Source of the DNA: Citrobacter amalonaticus Y19
Lineage (GTDB): Bacteria; Pseudomonadota; Gammaproteobacteria; Enterobacterales; Enterobacteriaceae
Direction: 5' to 3'
Length of the DNA: 64,000 bases
NCBI RefSeq assembly: GCF_000981805.1
Contig: NZ_CP011132.1
Coordinates: 4,340,001 to 4,404,000, forward strand
Each line of letters starts with the position of its first letter. The first letter of the stretch is position 1. Made by a program: the position numbers and the translations under genes. The notes beneath the pieces were generated by a model, which saw only the letters and a program-made list of their open reading frames with translations, did no database searches and was not told where the DNA came from. Below are positions 52,762-62,232 of the stretch, piece by piece.

Positions 52762-53427
52762 ATGTCCGGAATTGAAGCGGTATTTTTCGACTGTGACGGT
52801 ACGCTGGTCGACAGTGAAGTGATCTGTTCCCGCGCGTATGTCGCAATGTTCCAGGAATTCGGTATCACCCTCGATCTCGAAGACACTTTTAAACGCTTTA
52901 AGGGCGTAAAACTCTACGAAATCATTGATATCATTAATGAGGAGCATGGGGTGACGTTGGCTAAAGCCGACTTAGAACCCGTCTACCGCGCCGAGGTCGC
53001 ACGCCTGTTCGACTCGGAGCTGGAAGTGATCCCTGGTGCGAATACTCTGCTGGACAGCATGACGGTGCCGATGTGCGTGGTCTCTAACGGTCCGGTCAGC
53101 AAAATGCAGCACTCGCTGGGTAAACTGGGCATGCTGCACCATTTCCCGGACAAACTGTACAGCGGTTACGATATTCAACGCTGGAAGCCCGATCCGGCGC
53201 TGATGTTCCACGCGGCAAAAGCCATGAACGTTAACGCACAGAACTGCATTCTGGTCGATGACTCTTCTGCGGGCGCACAGTCGGGAATTGATGCCGGAAT
53301 GGAAGTGTTCTATTTCTGCGCCGATCCGCATAACAAACCGATCGATCATCCGAAAGTAACGACCTTTACCCGCCAGGCGGAGTTGCCGGAGCTGTGGAAG
53401 GCGCGCGGGTGGAATATTACGCGATAA
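52762..53427 (+). CDS. yieH: HAD phosphatase YieH (6-phosphogluconate phosphatase)
   Basis: A 221-residue HAD-type phosphatase. The nucleophile Asp10 and acid Asp12 are in FFDCDGTLVDSE, motif II is VVSNGP near 111, Lys is near KPDP and motif IV is LVDDSSAG near 172. The E. coli protein is described as a 6-phosphogluconate phosphatase. Divergent from adeP with a 166-base gap. Confidence 0.93.
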   Translation: MSGIEAVFFDCDGTLVDSEVICSRAYVAMFQEFGITLDLEDTFKRFKGVKLYEIIDIINEEHGVTLAKADLEPVYRAEVARLFDSELEVIPGANTLLDSMTVPMCVVSNGPVSKMQHSLGKLGMLHHFPDKLYSGYDIQRWKPDPALMFHAAKAMNVNAQNCILVDDSSAGAQSGIDAGMEVFYFCADPHNKPIDHPKVTTFTRQAELPELWKARGWNITR

Positions 53428-53434
53428 TAAAAAA

Positions 53435-53509
53435 GCCGGATGGCGCTCGCGCTTATCCGGCCTACAGGATTTATGGTTTGTAGGGCGGGTAAGCGAAGCG
53501 CCACCCGCC
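53435..53509. repeat. BIME (two REP units) between yieH and phoU
   Basis: GCCGGATGGCG...TTATCCGGC (53435-53461) and GGCGGGTAAGCG...CCACCCGCC (53484-53509) occupy the convergent gap and may serve as transcript ends. Confidence 0.87.
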
Positions 53510-53515
53510 AAAAAA

Positions 53516-54241
53516 TCACTCTTTCGGATCTTTACCCGCCAGCAGCTTATCCAGCTCATCGCCGCCCACGTGGCGGAAATCCTGGCCCTTCACGAAGTAG
53601 AAGATGTATTCGCAGATATTCTGGCAGCGATCGCCAATACGCTCGATCGAGCGCGCACAGAATAACGCGGTCAGCACGCTGGGAATCGTACGCGAATCTT
53701 CCATCATGTAGGTCATCAGTTGACGCACGATCCCTTCGTATTCCTGGTCAACTTTCTTGTCTTCACGGTAGATACGTACCGCTTCGTCCAGATCCATACG
53801 CGCAAACGCATCCAGAACATCGTGGAGCATCTGCACCGTATGACGGCCCAAGGATTCCAGGCTCACCAACAGCGGCTGATGCTGCTGGGAGAATTTCTCC
53901 AGTGCAGTACGGCAGATTTTATCCGCCACGTCGCCAATACGTTCCAGCTCGGCGATGGTTTTAATGATTGCCATCACCAGACGCAGGTCGCTCGCCGTGG
54001 GCTGGCGCTTGGCGATGATGCGAACACAAGCTTCATCGATCGCCACTTCCATCATGTTGACGTGCTTATCGCCATCAACCACGCGTTTCGCCAGCTCGCT
54101 GTCCTGATTGTGCATCGCGGTGATGGCATCAGAAAGCTGCTGCTCAACCATGCCGCCCATCGTCATTACCTGAGTGCGGATGCTTTCCAGTTCGGCGTTG
54201 AACTGACCGGAAATGTGTTTATTAAGGTTTAAATTGTCCAT
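53516..54241 (-). CDS. phoU: Phosphate signalling protein PhoU
   Basis: A 241-residue all-helical protein made of two PhoU repeats, each a three-helix bundle with a metal-binding E-x3-D pattern (ELERIGDVADKICR near 97 and SIERIGDRCQNICEY near 199). It connects the Pst transporter to the PhoR kinase and turns the Pho regulon off when phosphate is ample. I chose ATG 54241 (MDNLNLNK). Last gene of the pst operon. Confidence 0.96.
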   Translation of the reverse strand: MDNLNLNKHISGQFNAELESIRTQVMTMGGMVEQQLSDAITAMHNQDSELAKRVVDGDKHVNMMEVAIDEACVRIIAKRQPTASDLRLVMAIIKTIAELERIGDVADKICRTALEKFSQQHQPLLVSLESLGRHTVQMLHDVLDAFARMDLDEAVRIYREDKKVDQEYEGIVRQLMTYMMEDSRTIPSVLTALFCARSIERIGDRCQNICEYIFYFVKGQDFRHVGGDELDKLLAGKDPKE

Positions 54242-54265
54242 CATTTCTCCAGATGCCCGGGCATA

Positions 54266-55039
54266 TCAACCGTAGCGGCCAGTAATGTAATCTTCGGTTT
54301 GTTTCTTCGCGGGCCTGGTGAACAGAGAATCTGTATCACTAAACTCAATCAACTCGCCCAGGTACATAAACGCCGTATGGTCGGAGCAACGCGCAGCCTG
54401 CTGCATGTTGTGGGTCACGATCACCACGGTGTAATCTTGTTTCAGCTCCGTGATCAGCTCTTCGATACGACCGGTTGAGATCGGATCCAGCGCTGAACAT
54501 GGCTCATCCAGCAGCAACACTTCCGGGCGAATAGCGATACCCCTCGCGATGCACAGACGCTGCTGCTGACCACCGGAGAGAGAGTACCCGCTCTGGTGCA
54601 ATTTATCTTTGGTTTCGTTCCACAATGCGGCCTTGGTCAACGCCCACTGCACGCGCTCGTCCATATCCGCACGGGACAATTTCTCAAACAGACGCACGCC
54701 AAAGGCGATGTTGTCGTAGATAGACATCGGGAACGGCGTCGGCTTCTGGAACACCATCCCTACTTTGGCACGCAGCAGAGCGATATCCTGGGTGTTGGTG
54801 AGAATATTGTCACCATCCAGCAGGATTTCACCTTCCGCACGCTGTTCCGGGTACAGTTCAAACATCTTGTTGAACGTACGCAGCAGCGTCGATTTACCGC
54901 AGCCAGAGGGCCCGATAAACGCCGTCACCTGATTCTTCGCGATATCCAGGTTGATGTTCTTCAGGGCATGGAATTTGCCGTAGTAGAAGTTCAAATCACG
55001 AACCTGAATCTTACCCGGAGCAGTATCAACCATACTCAT
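54266..55039 (-). CDS. pstB: Phosphate ABC transporter ATPase PstB
   Basis: A 257-residue ABC ATPase. Walker A GPSGCGKST is at residues 43-51, the signature is LSGGQQQRLCIARG near 153, Walker B is LLLDEPCSALD near 174 and the switch His is in THNMQ near 209. It energises phosphate uptake through PstCA. I chose ATG 55039 (MSMVDTAPG); the open frame upstream runs through the repeat and is not coding. Confidence 0.97.
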   Translation of the reverse strand: MSMVDTAPGKIQVRDLNFYYGKFHALKNINLDIAKNQVTAFIGPSGCGKSTLLRTFNKMFELYPEQRAEGEILLDGDNILTNTQDIALLRAKVGMVFQKPTPFPMSIYDNIAFGVRLFEKLSRADMDERVQWALTKAALWNETKDKLHQSGYSLSGGQQQRLCIARGIAIRPEVLLLDEPCSALDPISTGRIEELITELKQDYTVVIVTHNMQQAARCSDHTAFMYLGELIEFSDTDSLFTRPAKKQTEDYITGRYG

Positions 55040-55063
55040 TTCAATCTCTTCCTTATTCATCAT

Positions 55064-55134
55064 GCCTGATGGCGCTGCGCTTATCAGGCCTACGAAGATG
55101 TAGGCCGGATAAGGCATTTGTGCCGCCATCCGGC
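55064..55134. repeat. BIME between pstA and pstB
   Basis: GCCTGATGGCG...TTATCAGGC (55064-55089) and GCCGGATAAGG...CCATCCGGC (55104-55134) inside the pst operon. Confidence 0.85.
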
Positions 55135-55139
55135 AGTTT

Positions 55140-56030
55140 TTAGCCGTGTTTACTCTTGGCGAAAATAACACGTGCCAGAATGTTCAGCAGCAGAACGCAC
55201 AGCGTGATGATCAGCACCCCGGCCCACGCCAGTTGCTGCCATTCAGCAAACGGGCTCATCGCAAATTTAAAGATGGTGACCGGCAGGTTGGCGATCGGCT
55301 GCATCATGTCGGTACTCCAGAACTGGTTGGAGAGCGCGGTAAACAGCAGCGGGGCGGTTTCACCCGCAATACGCGCAATCGCCAGCAGGATACCGGTCAT
55401 GATCCCGGAAACAGACGCTTTCAACGTAATCGCGGAGATCATTTTCCATTTCGGCGTCCCCAGCGCATAAGCCGCTTCACGCAGGCTGTCTGGCACCAGT
55501 TTCAACATGTTCTCGGTGGTTCGAATCACGATAGGCACCTGCAGCAGCGCCAGCGCTATAACGCCCGCCCAGCCGGAGAAGTGCTCCATCTGCGCCACCA
55601 CGATGGTGTACACGAACAGACCGACCACAATAGACGGGGCGGAAAGCAGAATGTCGTTGATGAAACGAATCACTTCCGCCAACCAGGATTTACGACCATA
55701 TTCCGCCAGATAAATCCCGGCCATGATGCCCAACGGTGTACCAAACACGGTCGCCCAGAGGATCAACAGACCACTACCCGCCAGGGCATTCGCCAGACCG
55801 CCACCCGCCGTGTTCGGCGGCGGCGTCATTTCGGTGAACAGTGCCAGTGACATCCCGTCGATACCGCGGGTGATCGTGGACATCAGGATCCAGACGAGCC
55901 AGAACAGGCCAAACACCATCGTCGCCATTGAGAGCGTCAGCGCGATGCGGTTTTTCATCCGGCGACGCGCCTGCATTTTGCGGCGGGATTCCGCCAGCTC
56001 TGCGGTGGTTTGCATTTCAAGCGTAGCCAT
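55140..56030 (-). CDS. pstA: Phosphate ABC transporter permease PstA
   Basis: A 296-residue inner-membrane permease with six helices and the EAA loop (EAAYALGTPKWKMISAITL near 202) that contacts PstB. It starts with one base overlap with the pstC stop, so they are translationally coupled. Confidence 0.97.
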   Translation of the reverse strand: MATLEMQTTAELAESRRKMQARRRMKNRIALTLSMATMVFGLFWLVWILMSTITRGIDGMSLALFTEMTPPPNTAGGGLANALAGSGLLILWATVFGTPLGIMAGIYLAEYGRKSWLAEVIRFINDILLSAPSIVVGLFVYTIVVAQMEHFSGWAGVIALALLQVPIVIRTTENMLKLVPDSLREAAYALGTPKWKMISAITLKASVSGIMTGILLAIARIAGETAPLLFTALSNQFWSTDMMQPIANLPVTIFKFAMSPFAEWQQLAWAGVLIITLCVLLLNILARVIFAKSKHG

Positions 56031-56989
56031 TAGCGTGCCCCCTCGTTCTTCGCAAGGCGCAAAATCATAAACTTAGACGCTGCCAGCACGATGAAGGTAA
56101 TCACAAACAGAATCAGACCCAGCTCCATCAACGCTGCAACATGCAAGCCAGATTCCGCTTCCGCAAATTCATTCGCCAGCGCCGAGGTGATGCTGTTGCC
56201 TGGCATATACAGCGACGCGCTGTCGAGCTGGTAGGTGTTACCGATGATAAAGGTAACCGCCATCGTTTCGCCCAGCGCACGTCCCAGACCCAGCATGATG
56301 CCGCCAATCACCCCATTTTTGGTGAACGGCAACACGATGCGCCAGATGACTTCCCAGGTGGTGCAGCCGATACCGTAGGCAGACTCTTTCATCATCACCG
56401 GCGTTTGTTCGAACACATCACGCATTACCGCCGCAATGTAGGGGATTATCATGATGGCGAGGATCACACCAGCCGCCAGAATACCGATACCAAACGCCGG
56501 GCCGGAGAACAGCGCGCCAACAAACGGAATGTTGGAAAGGATATTGCCGACCGGTTCCTGGAAATAAGTGGCAAACAGCGGAGCAAAGATAAACAGGCCC
56601 CACATGCCGTATACGATACTCGGGATAGCCGCCAGCAGTTCAATCGCGATACCCAGCGGGCGACGCAGCCAGCCAGGCGCAAGTTCAGTCAGAAACAAGG
56701 CAATGCCGAAGCTCACCGGAACGGCGATCAGCAGTGCGATAAAGGAGGTGACCAGCGTACCGTAGATCGGTACCAGCGCACCGTAGATGTCGTTTGGCGC
56801 GTCCCATTCTTTGGTCCACAGGAAGGAGAAACCAAATTTCTCCATGCTGGGCCAGGAGGAGATGATCAGAGAGACAATAATGCCACCCAACATCAATAGC
56901 ACAATCAGCGCAGCCAGTTTTACCAGCGCGCTGAAGATTTTGTCACCCTTTTTACCCGGTGGGTTAAAAGCAGGCTTGGTTGCAGCCAT
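56030..56989 (-). CDS. pstC: Phosphate ABC transporter permease PstC
   Basis: A 319-residue inner-membrane permease, partner of PstA. Six to seven hydrophobic segments and an EAA loop (KESAYGIGCTTWEVIWRIVLP near 206, in part). It follows pstS by 144 bases that contain a BIME. Confidence 0.97.
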   Translation of the reverse strand: MAATKPAFNPPGKKGDKIFSALVKLAALIVLLMLGGIIVSLIISSWPSMEKFGFSFLWTKEWDAPNDIYGALVPIYGTLVTSFIALLIAVPVSFGIALFLTELAPGWLRRPLGIAIELLAAIPSIVYGMWGLFIFAPLFATYFQEPVGNILSNIPFVGALFSGPAFGIGILAAGVILAIMIIPYIAAVMRDVFEQTPVMMKESAYGIGCTTWEVIWRIVLPFTKNGVIGGIMLGLGRALGETMAVTFIIGNTYQLDSASLYMPGNSITSALANEFAEAESGLHVAALMELGLILFVITFIVLAASKFMILRLAKNEGAR

Positions 56990-57030
56990 AAATCACTCTT
57001 TCCATTAAACGCGTTTACGAAGTTGCCCTG

Positions 57031-57113
57031 GCCGGATGGCGCTACGCTTATCCGGCCTACAAAGCGGGCCTACATTCACAACTGTAGGGCGGATAAGCGT
57101 AGCGCCATCCGCC
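57031..57113. repeat. BIME between pstS and pstC
   Basis: GCCGGATGGCG...TTATCCGGC (57031-57056) and GGCGGATAAGCG...CCATCCGCC (57088-57113). Located after the first gene of the operon, a position where REP units often protect the upstream mRNA. Confidence 0.87.
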
Positions 57114-57133
57114 AATTCGTCAAAGATATTCTG

Positions 57134-58174
57134 TTAGTACAGCGCTTTACCGCTGCTATCCTTAACATTGGTCTTCCATGCCGCACGGATCTGCTCAACC
57201 ACGCTATCCGGCAGGCTGGCGTAATCCAGGTCATTCGCCTGTTTGCCGCCATTTTTGTATGCCCAGTCGAAGAATTTCAGCACTTCAGCACCCTGCTCAG
57301 GTTTCTTCTGCTCTTTGTGAACCAGGATGAAAGTGGTGGAAGTAATTGGCCACGCATCGTCACCTTTCTGGTTCGTCAGATCCTGCGCGAAGGATTTGCT
57401 CCAGTCAGCGCCTTTTGCAGCGTTGGCGAAGTTCTCTTCGGTCGGACTAACCGGTTTACCGTCAGCAGAAATCAGCTTGGTGTATGCCAGGTTGTTCTGC
57501 TTAGCATAAGCGTATTCAACGTAGCCAATGGAGCCCGGCAGACGCTGTACGAACGCGGCGATACCGTCGTTACCTTTACCGCCGAGACCGGTTGGCCAGT
57601 TAACGGTAGAGCCTGCGCCCACTTTAGTTTTCCACTCTTCGTTTACTTTTGCCAGGTAACTGGTGAAGACGAAGGAGGTACCGGAACCATCAGCACGACG
57701 CACGACGGCGATGTTCTGAGAAGGCAGTTTCACGCCCGGGTTCAGTTTGGTGATAGCTTCATCATCCCACTTCTTGATTTTACCCAGGTAGATGTCACCC
57801 AGCGTTTTACCATCCAGCACCAGTTCGCCAGACTTCAGACCCGGGATATTCACCGCCAGCACCACGCCGCCAATGACGGTCGGGAACTGGAACAGGCCTT
57901 CCTGATTCAGTTTTTCGTCAGACAGCGGCGCATCAGAGGCACCGAAATCAACGGTATTCGCTGTAATTTGTTTAACACCACCGGAGGAGCCGATACCCTG
58001 GTAGTTAACTTTACTACCGGTCTCTTTCTGATAAGTATCAGCCCATTTGGCATACACCGGCGCAGGAAAAGTTGCACCTGCACCCGTCAGACTTGCTGCT
58101 GCTAACGCAGAGAAAGCGCTCATAGATAAGGTCGCGGCGACAACAGTTGCGACAGTGGTACGCATAACTTTCAT
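57134..58174 (-). CDS. pstS: Periplasmic phosphate-binding protein PstS
   Basis: A 346-residue periplasmic binding protein, same length as in E. coli. The signal peptide is residues 1-25, ending SALAA. Phosphate-binding parts GAGATFPAPVY, SSGGVKQI and RRADGSGTSFVFT are present. I chose ATG 58174 (MKVMRTTVA). First gene of the pst operon; Pho boxes are upstream. Confidence 0.98.
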   Translation of the reverse strand: MKVMRTTVATVVAATLSMSAFSALAAASLTGAGATFPAPVYAKWADTYQKETGSKVNYQGIGSSGGVKQITANTVDFGASDAPLSDEKLNQEGLFQFPTVIGGVVLAVNIPGLKSGELVLDGKTLGDIYLGKIKKWDDEAITKLNPGVKLPSQNIAVVRRADGSGTSFVFTSYLAKVNEEWKTKVGAGSTVNWPTGLGGKGNDGIAAFVQRLPGSIGYVEYAYAKQNNLAYTKLISADGKPVSPTEENFANAAKGADWSKSFAQDLTNQKGDDAWPITSTTFILVHKEQKKPEQGAEVLKFFDWAYKNGGKQANDLDYASLPDSVVEQIRAAWKTNVKDSSGKALY

Positions 58175-58241
58175 AATGTCTCCTGCAAGATTTTCGTAAA
58201 TCATTGTTAAGTGGCTACGATGAGCAAAATAGGACAAACAG

Positions 58242-58281
58242 GTGACAGTAAAATGTATGAAATATGACAGTTTTATGACAA
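58242..58281 (-). promoter_or_regulatory. Pho boxes of the pst operon
   Basis: On the minus strand, TTGTCATAAAACTGTCAT (58264-58281) and the overlapping CTGTCATATTTCATACAT (58253-58270) match the 18-base PhoB tag CTGTCATA-N4-CTGTCAT. Another CTGTCAC (58242-58248) follows. PhoB should activate transcription here at low phosphate. Confidence 0.92.
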
Positions 58282-58492
58282 TGAAAATTTACGTTAAATA
58301 TAAATCATTTTTTTACTGTTTATCATGAAGTTAACTAACAATATGACAATAGCTTTTCAGAAAAATTTTCTTTCTGTGACACTGAAAAAAGTAGCTGAAG
58401 ATGACGATTTGTCACATTAAAACGGCGGGAGAATTGATTAAAAACAGCGCAGGCGCGAAAAAAATGCCCCGCTTTCGCAGGGCATGAGTGTT
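58282..58492. other. pstS upstream region and glmS terminator
   Basis: AT-rich DNA upstream of the Pho boxes without a coding frame. It ends in the glmS terminator hairpin at 58458-58486. Confidence 0.6.
58458..58486 (-). terminator. glmS terminator
   Basis: ATGCCC and GGGCAT arms with a GC-rich inner pairing; on the minus strand it is followed by a seven-base U-run. Confidence 0.85.
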
Positions 58493-60322
58493 TTACTCGA
58501 CGGTAACCGATTTAGCCAGGTTACGCGGCTGATCCACGTCGGTGCCTTTAATCAGCGCCACGTGATAGGCCAGCAGCTGTAGCGGCACGGTGTAGAAGAT
58601 TGGCGCAATCACCTCTTCCACATGCGGCATCTCAATGATGTGCATATTGTCGCTGCTGACAAAACCGGCGTCCTGATCGGCGAAGACATACAGCTGACCG
58701 CCGCGGGCGCGCACTTCTTCGATGTTGGACTTCAGTTTTTCCAGCAGTTCATTGTTTGGCGCCACAACGATAACCGGCATATCGGCATCAATCAGCGCCA
58801 GCGGGCCGTGTTTCAGCTCACCTGCCGCATAGGCTTCTGCGTGGATATAGGAGATCTCTTTCAGCTTCAGCGCGCCTTCCAGCGCGATCGGATACTGATC
58901 GCCACGGCCCAGGAACAGAGCGTGATGTTTGTCGGAGAAATCTTCAGCCAACGCTTCAATGCGTTTGTCCTGAGAGAGCATTTGCTCGATGCGGCTCGGC
59001 AGCGCCTGCAGGCCATGAACGATGTCATGCTCAATGGACGCATCCAGACCTTTCAGACGCGCCAGTTTTGCCACCAGCATCAGCAGAACGGTCAACTGGG
59101 TAGTAAACGCTTTCGTCGAGGCCACGCCGATTTCCGTGCCGGCATTGGTCATCATCGCCAGATCCGATTCACGCACCAGAGAAGAGCCCGGAACGTTACA
59201 GATGGCGAGAGAGCCCAGATAGCCCAGCTCTTTCGACAAACGCAGGCCAGCCAGCGTATCTGCCGTTTCGCCAGACTGAGACAGGGTGATCATCAGGCTG
59301 TTACGACGTACTGCTGATTTACGGTAGCGGAATTCGGAGGCGATTTCGACGTCGCACGGAATGCCAGCCAGAGATTCAAACCAGTAGCGAGAAACCATCC
59401 CGGAATTGTAGGACGTCCCACACGCGATAATCTGGATATGTTCAACCTGAGACAACAGTTCGTTGGCCTTTGGTCCGAGTTCGCTTAAATCCACTTCGCC
59501 GTGGCTAATGCGCCCGGTCAGGGTGTTTTTAATCGCGTTCGGCTGTTCGTAGATCTCTTTCTGCATATAGTGGCGATAGATACCTTTATCACCGGCGTCA
59601 TATTGCAGATTAGATTCGATGTCCTGACGTTTCACGTCCGCGCCATTTTTATCAAAAATCGCAACGGAACGACGGGTCACTTCCGCAATATCGCCTTCTT
59701 CCAGGAAGATAAAGCGACGGGTCACCGGCAGCAGCGCCAGCTGATCGGAAGCGATAAAGTTTTCGCCCATCCCCAGACCGATAACCAGCGGGCTACCCGA
59801 ACGCGCAGCCAGCAGCGTATCCGGATGACGGGTATCCATGATCACCGTACCGTACGCCCCGCGCAGTTGTGGGATGGTGCGCAGCACTGCATCACGCAGC
59901 GTACCGCCCTGTTCCAGCTCCCAGTGCACTAAGTGAGCAATCACTTCGGTGTCGGTTTCTGAAACGAAGGTATAGCCGCGCGCTTTCAGTTCTTCACGCA
60001 GCGGTTCATGGTTTTCGATGATGCCGTTATGCACCACCACAATGTGCTCAGAAACATGCGGATGCGCGTTTGCTTCCGAAGGTTCGCCATGCGTAGCCCA
60101 ACGGGTGTGAGCAATACCGGTGCCGCCGTGCAGCGGATGTTCTTCCGCAGCCTGAGACAGCATCTGTACTTTACCCAGACGACGCAGACGGGTCATATGA
60201 CCTTCTGCATCCACCACGGCCAGACCAGCAGAGTCGTAACCGCGGTATTCCAGACGACGTAAACCTTCAAGAAGGATTTCAGCTACATCACGTTGCGCGA
60301 TAGCGCCAACAATTCCACACAT
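58493..60322 (-). CDS. glmS: Glucosamine-6-phosphate synthase
   Basis: A 609-residue enzyme that makes glucosamine 6-phosphate from fructose 6-phosphate and glutamine, the first step to UDP-GlcNAc. The nucleophile Cys2 starts the glutaminase domain (CGIVGAIA), followed by two SIS sugar-isomerase domains (CGTSYNSGM near 301, LGRGDQYPIALEGALKLKEI (in part) near 472). It ends in KSVTVE, the known active-site lid. Its mRNA is the known target of the GlmZ small RNA. Confidence 0.98.
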   Translation of the reverse strand: MCGIVGAIAQRDVAEILLEGLRRLEYRGYDSAGLAVVDAEGHMTRLRRLGKVQMLSQAAEEHPLHGGTGIAHTRWATHGEPSEANAHPHVSEHIVVVHNGIIENHEPLREELKARGYTFVSETDTEVIAHLVHWELEQGGTLRDAVLRTIPQLRGAYGTVIMDTRHPDTLLAARSGSPLVIGLGMGENFIASDQLALLPVTRRFIFLEEGDIAEVTRRSVAIFDKNGADVKRQDIESNLQYDAGDKGIYRHYMQKEIYEQPNAIKNTLTGRISHGEVDLSELGPKANELLSQVEHIQIIACGTSYNSGMVSRYWFESLAGIPCDVEIASEFRYRKSAVRRNSLMITLSQSGETADTLAGLRLSKELGYLGSLAICNVPGSSLVRESDLAMMTNAGTEIGVASTKAFTTQLTVLLMLVAKLARLKGLDASIEHDIVHGLQALPSRIEQMLSQDKRIEALAEDFSDKHHALFLGRGDQYPIALEGALKLKEISYIHAEAYAAGELKHGPLALIDADMPVIVVAPNNELLEKLKSNIEEVRARGGQLYVFADQDAGFVSSDNMHIIEMPHVEEVIAPIFYTVPLQLLAYHVALIKGTDVDQPRNLAKSVTVE

Positions 60323-60477
60323 AGTTTTTTATTCCGAATCAAGGCATTATGCCTGTCGTTGTCTTTCGACCTGTATGCCCGACTTTTCGGGCGCCCCGAG
60401 CCTTGTAGAGAGTGGGGTTATTTTTATAGGTACTGCTTTTGGGCGGGAGGTATATTTTTACCTCCTCAGCCGAGTTA
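60323..60477. promoter_or_regulatory. glmS leader with inverted repeat
   Basis: A leader between glmU and glmS, transcribed on the minus strand. It contains an inverted repeat GGAGGTA/TACCTCC (60446-60465) of unknown use, in a region that in E. coli carries the GlmZ-responsive structure and an RNase E site. The GlmZ site was not located. Confidence 0.45.
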
Positions 60478-60544
60478 GCCTGATGGCGGCTACGCCTTAT
60501 CAGGCCTACAAAAACGTAGGGCGGGTAAACGAAGCGCACCCGCC
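60478..60544. repeat. BIME between glmU and glmS
   Basis: GCCTGATGGCGG...CTTATCAGGC (60478-60504) and GGCGGGTAAACG...GCACCCGCC (60520-60544) directly after the glmU stop. Confidence 0.83.
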
Positions 60545-60550
60545 AGGTTG

Positions 60551-61921
60551 TTACTTTTTCTTCACCGGACGTTTCCAGCCCTGCTTATGCACCTGCGGTA
60601 CACGGCTGATGACCAGTTCATTATCCGCGATGTCACGAGTGACGGTGGTCCCCGCCGCAATGGTCGCCCCGTTACCTACGGTCACCGGCGCCACCAGTTG
60701 GGTATCGGATCCGACAAACACATCGTCACCAATGATGGTTTTAAACTTATTCGCGCCATCGTAGTTACAGGTGATCGTACCCGCACCAATATTCACGTTA
60801 TCGCCAATTTCCGCATCGCCCAGATAGCTCAGATGACCCGCTTTTGAGCCTTTACCGAGACGCGCTTTTTTCATCTCGACGAAGTTGCCCACGTGAGCGC
60901 CTTCCATCAGTTCCGCACCAGGACGCAGACGCGCGAACGGTCCGATAGTGCAGGCTGCTTCAAGACTGGCATCTTCCACCACGCTGTATGGACTGATTTC
61001 ACAGTCATCGCCAATGACGCTGTTCTTAATGACGCAACCCGCGCCAATCTTCACGCGATGGCCAAGGCGGACGTGACCTTCGATGATAACGTTAGTATCA
61101 ATTTCGACATCTCGCCCGTGAATGAGCGTACCGCGCAGGTCAAAACGCGCCGGATCGCGCAGCATCACACCAGCCAGCAGCAGTTTTTCTGCCTGCTCGG
61201 ACTGGTAAACACGTTCCAGACGGGAAAGTTGCAGGCGGTTATTTACGCCTTCGACTTCACTCAGACGATCGGGATGAACGGCTGCGATTTCGCGGCCTTC
61301 CTGATAAGCCAGCGCAATGATATCGGTGATGTAGTATTCACCCTGCGCATTATTATTGGTCAGTTTAGACAGCCAGCGCTTCATGTCCGCGCCGTTTGCA
61401 ATCAGTATCCCGGTATTGATTTCCTGGATCTGACGCTGTTCGTCATTGGCATCTTTATGCTCAACGATGCCGGTCACTTTGCCGTTCTCACGCGTGATAC
61501 GACCATAGCCGCTCGGATCGTCCAGCTTCACGGTTAGCAAGCCAATGCCGCCATGCGGTTTAGCATCGCGCAAACGCTGTAAGGTTTCAATTGAGATCAG
61601 CGGGACATCGCCGTAGAGCATTAAAATGTCTTCATCATCGCCAAAGAAAGGCGCTGCCTGCTGCATAGCATGGCCGGTGCCCAACTGCTCGGCCTGCAAC
61701 ACCCAGTTCAGGTTGTCTTCTTTCAGGCTTTTTTTAAGCAAGTCGCCGCCGTGGCCATAAACCAGATGAACCTGAGATGAACCTAATTCATTAGCAACAT
61801 CAATAACATGCTGAACCATCGATTTCCCGGCAAGGGTGTGCAGCACTTTTGGAAGATCGGAATACATACGAGTGCCTTTGCCTGCGGCAAGGATCACTAC
61901 GCTCATCGCTTTATTCAACAT
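60551..61921 (-). CDS. glmU: Bifunctional GlcN-1-P acetyltransferase / UDP-GlcNAc pyrophosphorylase
   Basis: A 456-residue enzyme making UDP-GlcNAc in two steps. The N-terminal uridyltransferase has LAAGKGTRM at 11-19 and Lys25; the C-terminal left-handed beta helix contains many hexapeptide repeats (for example IGAGCVIKNSVIGDDCEI near 296, in part). It precedes glmS, which supplies its pathway. Confidence 0.97.
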   Translation of the reverse strand: MLNKAMSVVILAAGKGTRMYSDLPKVLHTLAGKSMVQHVIDVANELGSSQVHLVYGHGGDLLKKSLKEDNLNWVLQAEQLGTGHAMQQAAPFFGDDEDILMLYGDVPLISIETLQRLRDAKPHGGIGLLTVKLDDPSGYGRITRENGKVTGIVEHKDANDEQRQIQEINTGILIANGADMKRWLSKLTNNNAQGEYYITDIIALAYQEGREIAAVHPDRLSEVEGVNNRLQLSRLERVYQSEQAEKLLLAGVMLRDPARFDLRGTLIHGRDVEIDTNVIIEGHVRLGHRVKIGAGCVIKNSVIGDDCEISPYSVVEDASLEAACTIGPFARLRPGAELMEGAHVGNFVEMKKARLGKGSKAGHLSYLGDAEIGDNVNIGAGTITCNYDGANKFKTIIGDDVFVGSDTQLVAPVTVGNGATIAAGTTVTRDIADNELVISRVPQVHKQGWKRPVKKK

Positions 61922-62232
61922 ACGCGCCCTGACTGTAATTTGAGAACGAATTTATACCGTTTCACATTGAAAATACTACATTTTTTTCATCGTGAAATGG
62001 GCAGAGGATAAAACGCACAATCGCGAGTTTTCCCCAACGGAGATAGAGACATTTTCGTCCATTGCTGCGGCTTTTGTCTTCTGAAAAGTCACCTGATATC
62101 GTGATTAACGCGCCAGGCTAATGTTTTTGCTCTTTTTTTGATCCATAAAGAAAGATGACGCAGAGGTACAAAAATGACAGGCAAAAAAAAACCAGCCTGA
62201 AATCAGACTGGTTTTTGCTTTTCAACCCGGTG
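61922..62232. promoter_or_regulatory. glmU upstream region and atp terminator
   Basis: A 311-base gap. It should contain the glmU promoters on the minus strand; I see AT-rich stretches near 61950-61990 but no unambiguous hexamer pair. The atp terminator is at 62183-62216. No coding sequence was found. Confidence 0.6.
62183..62216 (-). terminator. atp operon terminator
   Basis: AACCAG...CTGGTT with one internal mismatch and an inner CTG/CAG pairing. On the minus strand a long U-run (eight bases) follows. It lies 17 bases beyond the atpC stop. Confidence 0.87.
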
